From Gautieria morchelliformis (taxonomy: Eukaryota > Basidiomycota > Agaricomycetes > Gomphales > Gomphaceae), in assembly GCA_015179125.1 (NCBI GenBank), contig WHVA01000005.1:372001-436000 (forward strand): a stretch of DNA of 64,000 nt. The letters are read 5' to 3'. A program made the translations under genes and the position numbers. Every line of letters starts with the position of its first letter. The first letter of the stretch is position 1. Below the pieces are notes generated by a model, which was not told the DNA's origin, did no database searches, and was given only the letters and a program-made list of their open reading frames with translations. Positions 45,120 through 56,164 of the stretch are shown here, piece after piece.

Positions 45120-46025
45120 ATGCCTGGCCTTCGTCGCTGTCCATGCTCACTGTGTAAAGACAGTGACCTACCTTGGCAGCATAGCCGGATCATCAAACGG
45201 CACTTGGAAACGGATGCTGAAGCTCTAGAGCTGGCCAAATCTTCTCATGTCGGACAGAACACTCTAAATTTCAATCCAGATTGTCAGGATAATGCACATC
45301 ACATCTCTTCCCTAGATCATCAGGATCTCGAGTTATCTACCGGCATTGACATGATCAAGGAGACACAGGAGCTTGAGAATGAGAATCTCAATGCTTACTC
45401 TGATCAGGATGGTATGTCATATGACTTTGATGTTGATACATGATGTTTCAGAGTCACACTCGGAACATGAGCATGAACCGGTGGGTCATCCCTTTGCACT
45501 GCATGACTTTGAGCCTATATCTGCTCTGCTTCATGGCCTACATCTCCACACCACCCCAAACTGACTCATGAATATGATGGCTTAGTTTTAGCTTCCTCAA
45601 AGAGTGAATCAGACAGTTCAGATTCCGATTCTGAGGCGGCTGACATTACGACAGATTTTATTTATCTCTCATGCTCAGTTTTTCCCCGTTTATGAACCAG
45701 GAGATACCTATGAAGACACTAATCCAGCCACCTTCAAAACTCCTCCATTTTTTTTCCAATTGTCCGCCAAGCATATATTCATGCCTTCATTGCTGGAGCT
45801 CTTCGTGGGGCTATGCATTCCCTTGTCCAAGCTATGCTCGAGGGCTCGAAAAGTATTATTGATTCATTCTTCAAGAAAGACAGCTCACTGTATCCGGCAC
45901 CCAGTAGCCGCTCCTTAAGCCTCTCAGATCACTCATGGGTGTTGAGGAGTGATCCGAGAGGCCATAGAAAGCCGGGCAAACAAAATTCTATCATTCATAG
46001 TGAGTGCATTCTTTCTAGAATATAA
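45120..46025 (+). pseudogene. CACTA-like transposase N-terminal remnant
   Basis: ORF from 45121 (MPGLRRCPCSLCKDSDLPW) carries a C-X1-C-X2-C group followed by Arg/His, as in the N-terminal zinc region of fungal CACTA transposases. It ends at 45441-45443 after an acidic tail. Further broken frames (DSSDSDSEAADITTDF, RQAYIHAFIAGALRGAMH) continue to about 46025. The catalytic part is missing. Assignment relies on the cysteine pattern and its place between TIRs. Confidence 0.4.
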
Positions 46026-46122
46026 CAATATAACACTCACATTTAACGTGTTATTACGCTGCTACTGGTTATTGTGATCCCTGGCATCGTCCTCTGCCTC
46101 TTCCTCGGCTATTGTACCTCCT

Positions 46123-46664
46123 TCAGACACCCTTTTGACCTGTGTGAGAGTTCTCTTCAAGGGCATAAAATGGCATGTCGAGCTTGGTAAGATCCTCGTA
46201 TTGTGCAGTCAAGGTTCCTAATATACTCTCATTTTCATTGTCCAACGTTCTCATGTGAGCCAGCTTATTCACCAGTTCTTCAATGTCTTTGATTTGCTGT
46301 GTCAACCCAGGGATCGTTGATTCTTCAAGCATCCCGATTGTTTTTCCAATGGTCATAACTGTTGTTTTGAGGTCTGTAACACTGTCCTTAATTCCCATCG
46401 AAGGAAGTCGGAGCACTGAGAGGGCGGTGCTAGGAATGGCCGGTCTCCTCCTAACAGAGCAAGCTTCGTATGTGTCAACAAATTGGAAGGAACCATTGAA
46501 TCATGACACTGCAAGCCTGTAGATGGATGTAGGCTAGGCTTAGCTTTCTTTGGAGGTGGAGTCACCCTTTGTCTATCGTCTGTATCCTGATCTGACGTGA
46601 CTTCTTGCTTGTCCAGCACAGTCCGCCTCTTCTCGACATGAAGACGAGGGTGTGGTAAAAGCAA
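46123..46664 (-). pseudogene. Coiled-coil accessory ORF inside the CACTA-like element
   Basis: Two overlapping minus-strand frames (46664-46353 and 46416-46123) join near 46420 through an indel or intron. The first is Pro/Ser/Lys-rich; the second is helical with heptad-like spacing (GLTQQIKDIEELVNKLAHM). Opposite in direction to the transposase remnant. No family recognised. Confidence 0.35.
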
Positions 46665-47109
46665 TGCGTAACTGTGAGTGCTACTGAACAGTTATTCGTG
46701 TTACTAATTTGGACATGACAACTCTAAATGTCAGTGCAACGTTTGATCGCTGCATGAATGGTGGCACTTGAGAGGCCGCAAGTCGAGCAATGATGCCAGT
46801 GTAGCCTCAGCCACCACAGGGAAGGATTACTTGGCTATTCTTTGTTATATACCTCTTTCTATCAATTTTTCTTGCAATTATTGAGGCTGCAGCTGGCTAC
46901 CTAGCCAGGCAATAGCACCGGTGATAGATTCTTGTGTGCAGAGATCTAGTTGAAATCTTGGATGAAATTTGGGTTACATGCTGTTTTTATTTTGGACAGA
47001 AGGTCAAATCTCGCGACCGCATAATTTGGGTACTATTCGGATTACTTTCCGATAATTTTTGGAATTACACCCAGATATTGGCTACCCAAAATTTAGAGTG
47101 AAGCGTGGT

Positions 47110-47456
47110 GCTTTCTCGGTGCCAAAAAATTGTGATAAGATTGTAAAAAAAAAGTGCAAAAAACTTTAAAGAAACCTATAGAAAAATTCAAAGTTTTTTT
47201 AGACTTTTATCGATCAAGAAACTCTGTGAAAATCAAAGTTTTTTATGGTTTTTTATGTTTTTTTATGGTTTTTGATGTTTTTTTTATGACTTTATTTTTT
47301 TTTCACAAAGAAACTCATAAAAAATGCATAAAAAACCTTGATTTTCACAGAGTTTCTTGATCGATAAAAGTCTGAAAAAAACTTTGAATTTTTCTATGTG
47401 TTTCTTTAAAGTTTTTTGCACTTTTTTTTTATAATTTTATTTGGGATTGAGAAAGC
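47110..47456. repeat. Long A/T-rich hairpin in the CACTA-like element
   Basis: Near-perfect inverted arms of about 120-130 bp (left from GCTTTCTCGG at 47110, right ending GAGAAAGC at 47456), with matching blocks such as AAAGTGCAAAAAACTTTAAAG and CTGTGAAAATCAA, and a loop of poly-T/ATGG repeats near 47245-47330. Either a subterminal structure or a nested foldback element. Confidence 0.7.
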
Positions 47457-48074
47457 TTTAAAAAACCTGAAAATTTATTGAAGTTTTTTTTACATAAAAA
47501 ACACTATAAATATTGGGAAAATCTTTACAGTTTTTTGAACAGTTTTTCAGACCAAAAAACCTTACTATGCCCCCAGTGGGGTATTATTTATCATTATGTA
47601 CATATAGTCTAAGATATTATACAAGGCCCCGGAACCTCGACAGCACAACATTCACATCCCTGTGTCCAGTCACGAGAAATAGAACCCAATCGTATCTATG
47701 GTCTCACGGCGCTTAGTGACATTGGTGTAATCCTGACAGACTATTTGGGACAGGCTGCGTGTGATCTTGATGACTGGCAGAAACAAGTTGTGGCTTTCAT
47801 GGAGGATTCCATCCTGAGTGTGTGAGATAGGCTATACTGCATTCTATTTGTTCCCCATCCCTTGCGATAATGTTACTTCAATAGACAGTACAATACTCAA
47901 TTCAATGCTATAATCAAACTTGCCGTGAATGCACTGACCAGGCAACATGTCACGTGGTCACGCCTGTGCCTAATTGCGCAAACTTTGACCAAGCATCCAC
48001 CATTACATTGATGATATCCCAGCGAGGTCAGCCATGTCCCAGGATCTGTCAGAGGAAGACATTGTGAGCACTAC

Positions 48075-48376
48075 CATTGGAGGCATATAAAAGTTTTCTT
48101 GTCTGAAAAACTGTTCAAAAAACTGTAAAGATATTCCAAATTTTTTTAGCGTTTTTAATGTAAAAAAACTTTCACATAGAAAACACAAAGAAACCCATAA
48201 AAACCCATAAAAAAACATGAAAAAACCATTGAATTTTTTTACAATTTTCTTGCTCAACAGAAAACACAAAATTATGTTAAAGTTTTTTTACATTAAAAAC
48301 ACTAAAAAAATTTGGAATATCTTTACAGTTTTTTGAACAGTTTTTCAGACAAGAAAACTTTTATATGCTTCCAGTG
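48075..48376. mobile_element. MITE of the CACTA-like family, TSD TAC
   Basis: 302 bp with about 95-bp inverted repeats (left CATTGGAGGCATATAAAAG, right ends TATGCTTCCAGTG). TAC flanks both sides (48072-48074, 48377-48379). TIR blocks GTCTGAAAAACTGTTCAA and ACTGTAAAGAT match the element at 44662, its likely source of transposase. Confidence 0.88.
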
Positions 48377-49274
48377 TACCAAGGTCATAAGGACCACCTG
48401 CTCCAAGCTTCTTGCTCTGTGTCCTATGGAGAACACTGCAACCAAGGCTGACATAGAGCAGTGGTGCAAGGATGCTGCGGTGGCATTGGTAAGTCTCTGC
48501 ATTTGTCAGCAAAGTCCATCTCTGAGGACACTACACTAGGCCACCGCAGATTCAGTGATGATGCCAATCATGCGCCAAGTAGGCAGGCATAGAGGGCAGT
48601 CAGTATGCAATACCAGGCACGTATTCTGACCTGGAAGAAAGAGAGCTGCAAGCTCAGACATGGCTAGCCAAGAAAGATGGCGCTCTGGACTCAGTGAGTG
48701 ATCCATTCTTAATCCTGGTAGCAGGCTGTCACCTGAGTGCAGGCTGAATGGCAGTCTGGTGTGGGGGATCACCCTGCAATTAAGGCTCTGGCTCAACAGT
48801 CTGCTTCACCTGCCCATTCCCATGAAGCCAAACAGCCTCGCGCCTGTCCAGAACCTGACCCAGCACACCCACCTGTGTGTTCCCCAGGAGCTGCACAGTC
48901 CCCAGCCTGTGATCCAGATGTATCGGACGATGGTGGTATGTGCTCAAGCCTTCATTGTGTATGTACGCTTAATTACACACAGAGGACAAGGTGGAACCAC
49001 CACCTGCGCAACCACCAGTGACCAGGTGTCCCAAGAAGATTGTGATTCAGGACGCTCCTCCCATGGACGATGGCAGTGGTATGCTTGATGGAAAGGCAAG
49101 GCGCAGACACAGAGTGCCCAACAATAGCAAGGGTGTGAGCATTACCCGGACAGCATCCCCCGGGGTTCAAGACAAGCGCAACATGGCCAATACCACTCTA
49201 TCCGCGCCTCTAACGATGCTTCACTTACTTACGCCAGGTCTCAGGGAAATTCAGTATCTATGTGGTAAATTGAG

Positions 49275-49518
49275 TGTTGGGATCTGGAGATCCCGAGTGG
49301 CACTTCGGTGTGTTGACGCGTCGCACTCGTAGACAAAGGATGAGTGGAAGCCCAGGGATAAGGAAAAGACAAAGGACAAAGGACTCAGGAGACAATAGGA
49401 TAAATTATAATTAGCACAAGGCTTTCATGTATATAAGGCAGTGACTGAAGGTCGCTGCCGCATCATCGAATCTACTAGGACCCCAAACTCTAGTCTACTT
49501 CGAGCTATATTTACAACA
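49275..49518 (+). repeat. Short LTR-like insertion
   Basis: TGTTGGGATCTGG at the start and TTTACAACA at the end give inverted TGTTG/CAACA ends; TATATAAGGC lies about 80 bp before the end. Flanks TTGAG and CATGT do not match, so insertion is not proven. Confidence 0.45.
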
Positions 49519-50488
49519 CATGTATTTTACAGCGGGCCGTACACATTTGATACCGCGGGGGTCTGGTGGTTACCCCTCCCTCCACGTCCACCTGCACCAC
49601 ACATCCCAGCACCGCCCTTCCTTGCTATTCTGCCACTATCAGATGATCCCCCCGTGACCAAAGGCAGCCCTCGGAAGCGGAGATCTCCCAAGGGCATCGA
49701 CCAATTTATCCTAAAGCATACAGATACCCACCGGATGCGATCCTGCTTGGAAAGGACATTTGGATCAATGTGAGCATGGTTTGGAATCCATTGAAGCTCT
49801 CCGGACCCTGACAACACCTTGCCAGCGTTCCAAGGTTTTTTGCGACAAGGCCTGCACTGCCTATGCCAAGAACTTGAACCAATGTGGTGGGATTGGTGAG
49901 CTAAAGTGCGGGAGATGCATTGCAGATAAGAAGGGCTATTACCTGGTTGAAGGTAAGCATTCTGTGGCCAACCATTGCATTGAGACTGAGTTGATAGTAC
50001 ATATCCACCAAATTAGGTGGGCTGATCTCAGGCACAATTCACAAGGCACCAGGGAAATAGGCTAAGGCATTGGGGAAGGCAAGCGACCCTGCAACAACTC
50101 GATCGCCTGCCCCACAATCTTAGCCATCGACACCTAGGGCTGGTCCATCGATTGCTGTCTGGCGGGGCCCAACCCAAGGCAACAAGGGGGAAGTTGTGGT
50201 GACCAAGCAGGCAACGCCTGGTAGAAAAGGTAGTGAGTTTGACTTATGTCTCCACCCATGTTAGACCTAACAGCTATGTGATTCAGAAAAACGGGCGCAC
50301 ATGGACAGTAGGCCGCCTCCGGCACCCGGGAAAAAATGACAGAAGCCTACAGACTCCATGAACGAGTTCAATGAGCTCCCTGAAGAAGGAGGTTGGCAAT
50401 TAGTGAAGATGCAAAAGGCCACGGAGGAATGGCACAAGGCCACAGAGGAATGGCACAAGGCCACAGAAGAATGGCAGGGGTGGGAAGC

Positions 50489-51051
50489 TGTAAGGACCCG
50501 GCCTTTGGCCGGCTACTTACCGGTAGAACCTTCTTCCGAGCCCCAAGCCTTGTGATATCCGTGCCCGAGTACATATGATACTTATCCGCGCCCGAGCCCG
50601 AGCCCGAGCTTGAACTCATATCCGACCTTGATCCCATGCCCATATCCCCCTTAGTTACTGATTCCGCTCCATCACGCATCATTCGTATATTACCTCGCCC
50701 TGACCTCGGTCTCCTGACCCCGCCCTGACCTCCACTAATCTGTTCGCCCCTGACTTGCACCTCGTCCGTATATAACCCCCTTGTATGCATTCCTACTCCT
50801 CAGTCGGAAAATCAACTATCGTGTCCCTTCGATCCCTAGCTAGTTTCTACGCCTCGCCTCTTAAGCTAGAACCTCGCCTCTTATTCGTTTACCTCCGAAG
50901 TTGGGACTCGTGCGTAGGGTCGGTGCAGCACATAAGCTGAAGCCAAGTCCCTCTCCGACTTCCCCATCCAAACCTCGCCCTGTAACCTCGGACCTTGACT
51001 TGGGTTTCGTCCCCGACCTCGGTCAACCTTACGACGGATCGTATCGTAACA
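50489..51051 (+). repeat. 5' LTR of element C
   Basis: Starts TGTAAGGACCCGGCC, ends ATCGTAACA. A TATATAACCC motif near 50770 is a possible TATA box. The internal region starts GTATTTTCAGACTGC. Confidence 0.95.
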
Positions 51052-51094
51052 GTATTTTCAGACTGCTTACACCCTACGTATCCCTTTTTTCACG

Positions 51095-52327
51095 ATGTCC
51101 ATGATAACTCGTTCTCGCACCCTTCGGGGTATCTCAGAACAGCAACGTTTCTCGGAAGCCCCCGATGACTCACCCCCGTCCCCGGGGATACCCCTCGCAG
51201 ACCCCGCCGAGCCTAGTAACAAAGGCAAAGGTAGGGCTAACCTCGGTGACCCTTCAGGTGATCCAGGTGATGGCTCTAGAAGTTCTGACAACGATCGGGA
51301 CCTCCCCAACCTTCCGCCCGAGGACCTCGGTGACCTCGAGGACAACGAGCTTATGCGTCGAGTGTTCATCAAACTCGCGAAACCTCGCGAATCCGAAGCA
51401 CGAGCCAAGGTCAAGGAACCGGATAGTTATGACGGTACTGACCAAGCCAAGCTTCGCACTTTCTTCCTTCAATGTGTACTCAACTTCAGAGATCGCCCCA
51501 CCGCGTTCAAGACTGGGGCCTCAAAGGTGCAGTATGCTATTTCTTACCTGTCCGGCTCGGCTCTGCAATATTTCGAGCCGGCGATCCTCGGCGAAGTCCA
51601 ACCCGAGCCAGATTGGCTCGAGGACTGGGACAGCTTCAAGGCCGAGCTCGAGCTTAACTTCGGCCCATACGACAACGCGGCCCAAGCCGAGATTGACCTC
51701 GAGAAGATCGTTATGAAAGAGCACCACAAGGCCGCGCGATTCTTTATCGATTTCGCCCGAGCTTCGACTCGGACTCAGTGGAACGACGCGGCCCTCCGAC
51801 ACTTTGCCTATAAGGGCTTGGCCAAACGAATCAAGGACGACTTACTTCACTTCCCTCGATTCCGCAGCCTCGCCGAGCTTAGGAACTTCGCGCTGGAATG
51901 CGATAGCCGTTACTGGGAGCGAAAGGAATACGACGCCATGATCAATGGTCGTAGCTCCCAGCCTGCACGCACCCCTAATCAGTCCAGTAGCAATGCCACT
52001 AACAACCACCAGCCTTCCAGTGGTTCCAATAACAATAAGAACCGCAACAAGACTAACAACAGCGGCAAGGGTTCCAACAACAACAACTCTTCAAACAACA
52101 AGAGCCAGCCCGACATTTCGAGCAAACTCGGGAAGGATGGCAAACTGCTTCCCGAGGAGCGCCAACGTCGGGTCGACCAAGGCCTTTGTCTGCTTTGCGG
52201 CACCAAAGGTCACGTCGTCAAGGACTGCCCGAAGAACAAGTCTACCAATAGTAGCGGTTCTAAAGGTCGGGCAACGAAGACCCCTAACGAGGGGACTTCG
52301 GCCTCCATTACGGAGGTGAAAAAATAG
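51095..52327 (+). CDS. Element C Gag
   Basis: ATG at 51095, 410 aa, intact. Acidic/Pro-rich N terminus (MSMITRSRTLRG), capsid domain (YDGTDQAKLRTFFLQC, YLSGSALQYFEPAI, NFGPYDNAAQAEID), Asn/Ser-rich linker and zinc knuckle CLLCGTKGHVVKDC. Forms the particle and packages RNA. Stop TAG at 52325-52327 follows AAA AAA, the proposed slip site into pol. Confidence 0.95.
   Translation: MSMITRSRTLRGISEQQRFSEAPDDSPPSPGIPLADPAEPSNKGKGRANLGDPSGDPGDGSRSSDNDRDLPNLPPEDLGDLEDNELMRRVFIKLAKPRESEARAKVKEPDSYDGTDQAKLRTFFLQCVLNFRDRPTAFKTGASKVQYAISYLSGSALQYFEPAILGEVQPEPDWLEDWDSFKAELELNFGPYDNAAQAEIDLEKIVMKEHHKAARFFIDFARASTRTQWNDAALRHFAYKGLAKRIKDDLLHFPRFRSLAELRNFALECDSRYWERKEYDAMINGRSSQPARTPNQSSSNATNNHQPSSGSNNNKNRNKTNNSGKGSNNNNSSNNKSQPDISSKLGKDGKLLPEERQRRVDQGLCLLCGTKGHVVKDCPKNKSTNSSGSKGRATKTPNEGTSASITEVKK
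52318..52324 (+). promoter_or_regulatory. Candidate -1 frameshift site G_AAA_AAA before gag TAG
   Basis: Register GTG AAA AAA TAG. A one-base backward slip enters the pol frame (ATA GGT AGC ...), which has no stop until the protease. Same placement as in element B, where the heptamer is A_AAA_AAA. The leading G makes this a weaker match to known slippery sites. Confidence 0.5.
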
Positions 52328-55300
52328 GTAGCAACCTCGGAACCACACGATCTGAGGATTGCGGTAACCTCACCCGTGTGCTCAGACTCAGCGCCGCTTC
52401 TCATTCATTGTCCAAAGATTCCCTTAATGTAGATCTAACCTCGCCTTCGCTTCCCAACGTCGCTTTTGTTGCATTAGTTGACTGCGGGTCCTCAGACTGT
52501 TTTATTGAATCCAGATTTGTCCAGAAGTACTCCATGCCTGCTTATCCTGTCTCTCCTATACCCTTGAAACTATTTGACGGTAGTACTAACACTACCATTA
52601 CCCAAGCTCTAGACCTCTGCATTTGCTTTCCGACCGGCGAACAACAATGGGTTACCTTCTACGTAACCTCGCTCGACTCAAGTTGCTCGATGGTACTTGG
52701 CCACAACTGGCTCACCCGCTACAATCCGTCGATTGACTGGGTATTGGGCAGTATTATTTTCAAGACCATCGACCTAACAACGACTCCAGCGACCCCGGCG
52801 ACGTCAGCCCGCTTAGCTTCGGCTACGACTTCGACCTCGCCTACGGCATCTTCGCCACCGCCTCCGACCTCGCTTCCGAAATTGCAAGCACCCCTCGTTT
52901 CCCTAATCAATGCACCCGCTTTCATGCGCGCATCTCGATTGGAAGGGTCCGAAGTGTTTCAGCTCAATTTGGCTTCGCCTGAGCTCCTCGCCAGAGGGGC
53001 AACATCGGGAGGAAGCTCTTCCGAGCTTCCTGAGAACGTTAAGAAACATGTTCCCGAAGTATATCACGAATTTGCAGATGTGTTCAGCAAAGCATGCGCT
53101 GACACTCTAGCTCCCCACCGACCTCACGATATCAAAATCAACCTCGAAGAAGGGACCTCGCCACCTATCGGTCCCATCTACTCTCTCTCAGCTTCCGAAC
53201 TCAAAGCACTTCGCGAGTTCATCGACGAGCATTTAAACATCGGTTTCATCCGACCTTCACGCTCGCCTCATGGTGCACCGGTATTGTTCGTTCGCAAAAA
53301 AGATGGCTCACTTCGGTTGTGTGTCGACTTCCGAGGTTTGAACAAAATCTCAAAAAAAGATTGGTATCCATTGCCATTGATTGCTGACTTACTTGATGCT
53401 CCAAAGAATGCTCGCATCTATACGAAAATTGACCTTCGTCACGCTTACCACCTCGTACGGGTGGCCGAGGGTGACGAATGGAAGACCGCCTTCAGGACTC
53501 GCTATGGGTCTTTCGAATGGTTGGTCATGCCATTTGGTCTCACTAATGGCCCTGCTGCCTTCCAGAGATTCATGAACGAGGTGTTCGCCGACCTTTTGGA
53601 CGTTTGTGTGGTGGTATACTTGGATGACATTCTAATCTACTCCAGTGACCCCTCCAAACATGTTGAACATGTCAAGGAAGTCTTGCGACGACTACGACTC
53701 AACAACCTCTTCGCCAAAGAAGACAAATGCGAGTTCCATCGCGACTCGGTTGAATTCCTCGGCTACATACTCTCTCCCGAGGGCCTCACTATGGCAGATG
53801 ACAAAGTAAAGGTCATTCAAGACTGGCCTGAACCTCGCAAAGTTCACGACATCCAATCCTTCCTCGGCTTCGCCAACTTCTACCGACGTTTCATTCACAA
53901 CTACTCCGACATCACCATTCCTCTCACCCGACTTACCCGCAAGGGTACCCCTTGGAATTTTTCCGAGGATTGTCGACGGGCTTTCAACCTGTTGAAGAGG
54001 GCGTTCACTACCGCCCCTATCCTTACTCACTGGATTCCTGACCTTCCACTGATCGTAGAGACTGATGCATCAGATTATGCCTTAGCGGCAATCTTATCAC
54101 TACGAACCTCAGAAGGCGAACTTCATCCCGTCGCTTTCCACTCCCGCACATTCACCTCTACCGAGCTCAACTACGATGTTCACGACAAGGAGCTCCTCGC
54201 CATTTTTGAAGCCTTTCAACGCTGGCGACACTACCTAGAGGGCTCAGGCGAACCAGTTGACGTTATCACCGATCACAAGAACCTCGAATACTTTTCAACT
54301 ACGAAGCTCTTGACCCGTCGACAAGCTCGGTGGTCGGAATACCTTTCCCAGTTCAACCTCGCCATACGCTTCCGACCAGGTCGCCTCGGAACGAAGCCTG
54401 ACTCTCTCACTAGACGATGGGACGTCTACCTTAAAGAGGGGAATAGCGACTATGCCACCATAAACCCGCAGAACCTACGGCCAGTGTTTACTCAGCACCA
54501 GCTGGCATCGTCCCTTAGAGCTACTAACCTCGCTCCCATCGTGCTCCGAGCCGCTTCACTGCTTGATACCGAGCAGATCCGAGCTGACATACTAGCGAAC
54601 CTCCCCTCGGACCCCATAGCCAAGTCGCACCTCGGCTTGGTTAATGACCCGAGGTGGACCACAGACCCCGAGGGTTTCCTCAAGCTTGACAACCTAACCT
54701 ATGTTCCAGGGGCCCAAGACCTTCGACTTCGCATCCTGCAATACAAGCACGATCACATCCTCTCGGGACACTTCGGGGTCAACAAGACCTTGGAGCTGAT
54801 CCGATGAGACTATACTTGGCCGGGGATTAGATCCTTTGTCAAGGATTATTGCAAGACGTGTACCACTTGTATGCGAAGCAAGCCACAACGTCACAAACCC
54901 TATGGTCTCCTCAAGCAACTTCCTGTTCCCGAGAAACCTTGGAATTCCATCTCTATGGATTTCATTGAGCAACTCCCCCCTTCATCCGAGTTCACCTCCA
55001 TCCTAGTGATTGTTGACCGCTTCACTAAGCAGGTTATCTTCATTCCAACCACAGACAAGATAACCTCGCAAGAGCTCGCTCACCTCTTCGTTCTTCATGT
55101 CTTTTCAAAGCATGGAGTCCCCTCGCACGTCACCTCGGACAGGGGTTCCGAGTTTGTTTCGCGCTTCTGGCGTTCCCTAGGGAAAGCTTTGGACATGCGG
55201 TTGCATTTCACCTCGGGATATCATCCCGAGGGTGACGGTCAGACCGAGCGTGCTAACCAAACTTTGGAACAGTACCTCAGGATCTATTGCAACTATCAGC

Positions 55301-56037
55301 AGTCCAATTGGGCTTCGCTCCTTCCCCTAGCCGAGTTCGCCTACAACAACGCGCCTAGCGCAACCACCGGCGTCTCCCCATTCTTTGCCAATAAAGGCTA
55401 CCATCCGAACCTCGCAGTTCACCCCGAGCGCGACCTCGCCTCGGCACGAGCCCGAGACTTCGTGGTTGACCTGGACGAGCTTCACCAAGAACTTCGCCAC
55501 GCCATCCTCGAGGCTCAGAAAACTTACCAAGCCTCGGCCGATGTTCGTCGCAAGCCCGCTCCTGATTTCCAAGTAGGATCCCTCGCCTTTGTGAAGGCAC
55601 AGTACTTTCGAACAACTCGGCCTACCAAGAAGCTCGCCGAGAAGTTCTTGGGTCCTTTTGAAATCATTTCCCGAGCGGGTACTCACTCCTTCACCCTTCG
55701 ACTTCCAGAACACATGCATTCAGTCCATCCGGTCTTCCACGTATCTATGCTCGAACCAGCCTCGCCCAACACCATACCAAACCGAGTTCAGCCGCCTCCG
55801 CCCCCAGTCGTTATCGACGGCGAACCCGAGTTCGAGGTTTCCGAAATCCTCGACTCGAAGATCGATAATAGACGCAAGAGCTGCAAATTACTCTACCTTG
55901 TTAGGTGGACTGGTTACGAAGGTACCGACGAAGAAACCTCGTGGATCCTCGCTTCCGAGCTTGATCATGCCTCGGAGCTGGTCACGGATTTCCATGACTC
56001 TTACCCGGGCAAGCCCGGCCCTTTGACTGCTCTATGA
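52324..56037 (+). pseudogene. Element C Pol: protease, RT, RNase H, integrase, chromodomain (one TGA)
   Basis: Continuous frame of about 1,237 codons except TGA at 54805-54807. Protease LVDCGSSDCF; RT with VVYLDDILIYS (YLDD codons 53616-53627); RNase H ETDASDYALAAILS and the TDHKNLEYF block; integrase zinc part (HDHILSGHFG, CKTCTTC) and DDE core (DFIEQL, SDRGSEF, DGQTERAN), all catalytic residues present; chromodomain (FEVSEILDSK, VRWTGYEG) near 55820-55960. The TGA lies between the zinc-part histidines and cysteines, where element B reads Arg-Arg-Thr, so CGA to TGA is likely. Otherwise it looks functional. Confidence 0.94.
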
Positions 56038-56078
56038 TCATTTTCCTTTGTTAACCCCCATGACCCCAGTAGTTAGAT

Positions 56079-56098
56079 AAAAAAAAAAAAAAAAAAAA
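56079..56098 (+). repeat. A20 run after the pol stop
   Basis: Twenty consecutive A residues 42 bp downstream of the pol stop, in the convergent space between pol and the antisense gene. Confidence 0.9.
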
Positions 56099-56164
56099 CC
56101 CTCGCAATCGAACAACAAAAAATCGATAAAAAACCAAGAAAAGCCTATTATTCCATTTACTAGT

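Larger units (their letters stand above)
44662..47578. mobile_element. CACTA-like DNA transposon, TSD GGG
   Basis: Long terminal inverted repeats of about 120 bp start CACTGGAGGCATAGTAAG at the left and end CTTACTATGCCCCCAGTG at the right, both continuing through GTCTGAAAAACTG and AACTGTAAAGAT blocks. GGG lies on each side (44659-44661, 47579-47581). CACTG ends and a 3-bp duplication fit the CACTA (EnSpm) superfamily, including fungal Plavaka-type elements. Only eroded coding remains inside and no DDE catalytic domain is recognisable, so it is non-autonomous now. Confidence 0.78.
47582..50480 (+). pseudogene. Zinc-cluster gene family, copy B, module 2
   Basis: Follows the exon order of copy A module 2: an exon with MENTATKADIEQWCKDAAVAL before GTAAGT (48427-48491), LEERELQAQTWLAKKDGALDS before GTGAGT (about 48620-48692), the AEWQSGVGDH exon after TGCAG (48746), EPPPAQPPVTRCPKK (48991), a basic SPRKRRSPKGIDQFI exon (49670) and a damaged cluster CTAYAKNLNQC / CGRCIADKKGYY (49855-49945). 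Near 50400 three heptads KATEEWH repeat with 21-bp period, and the frame runs into element C at 50488. A MITE (48075) and an LTR (49275) interrupt it. Confidence 0.45.

Noticed and set aside
49275..49518. Certain solo LTR insertion
   Set aside because: Ends look right but the flanking five-mers TTGAG and CATGT do not match; kept only as LTR-like.
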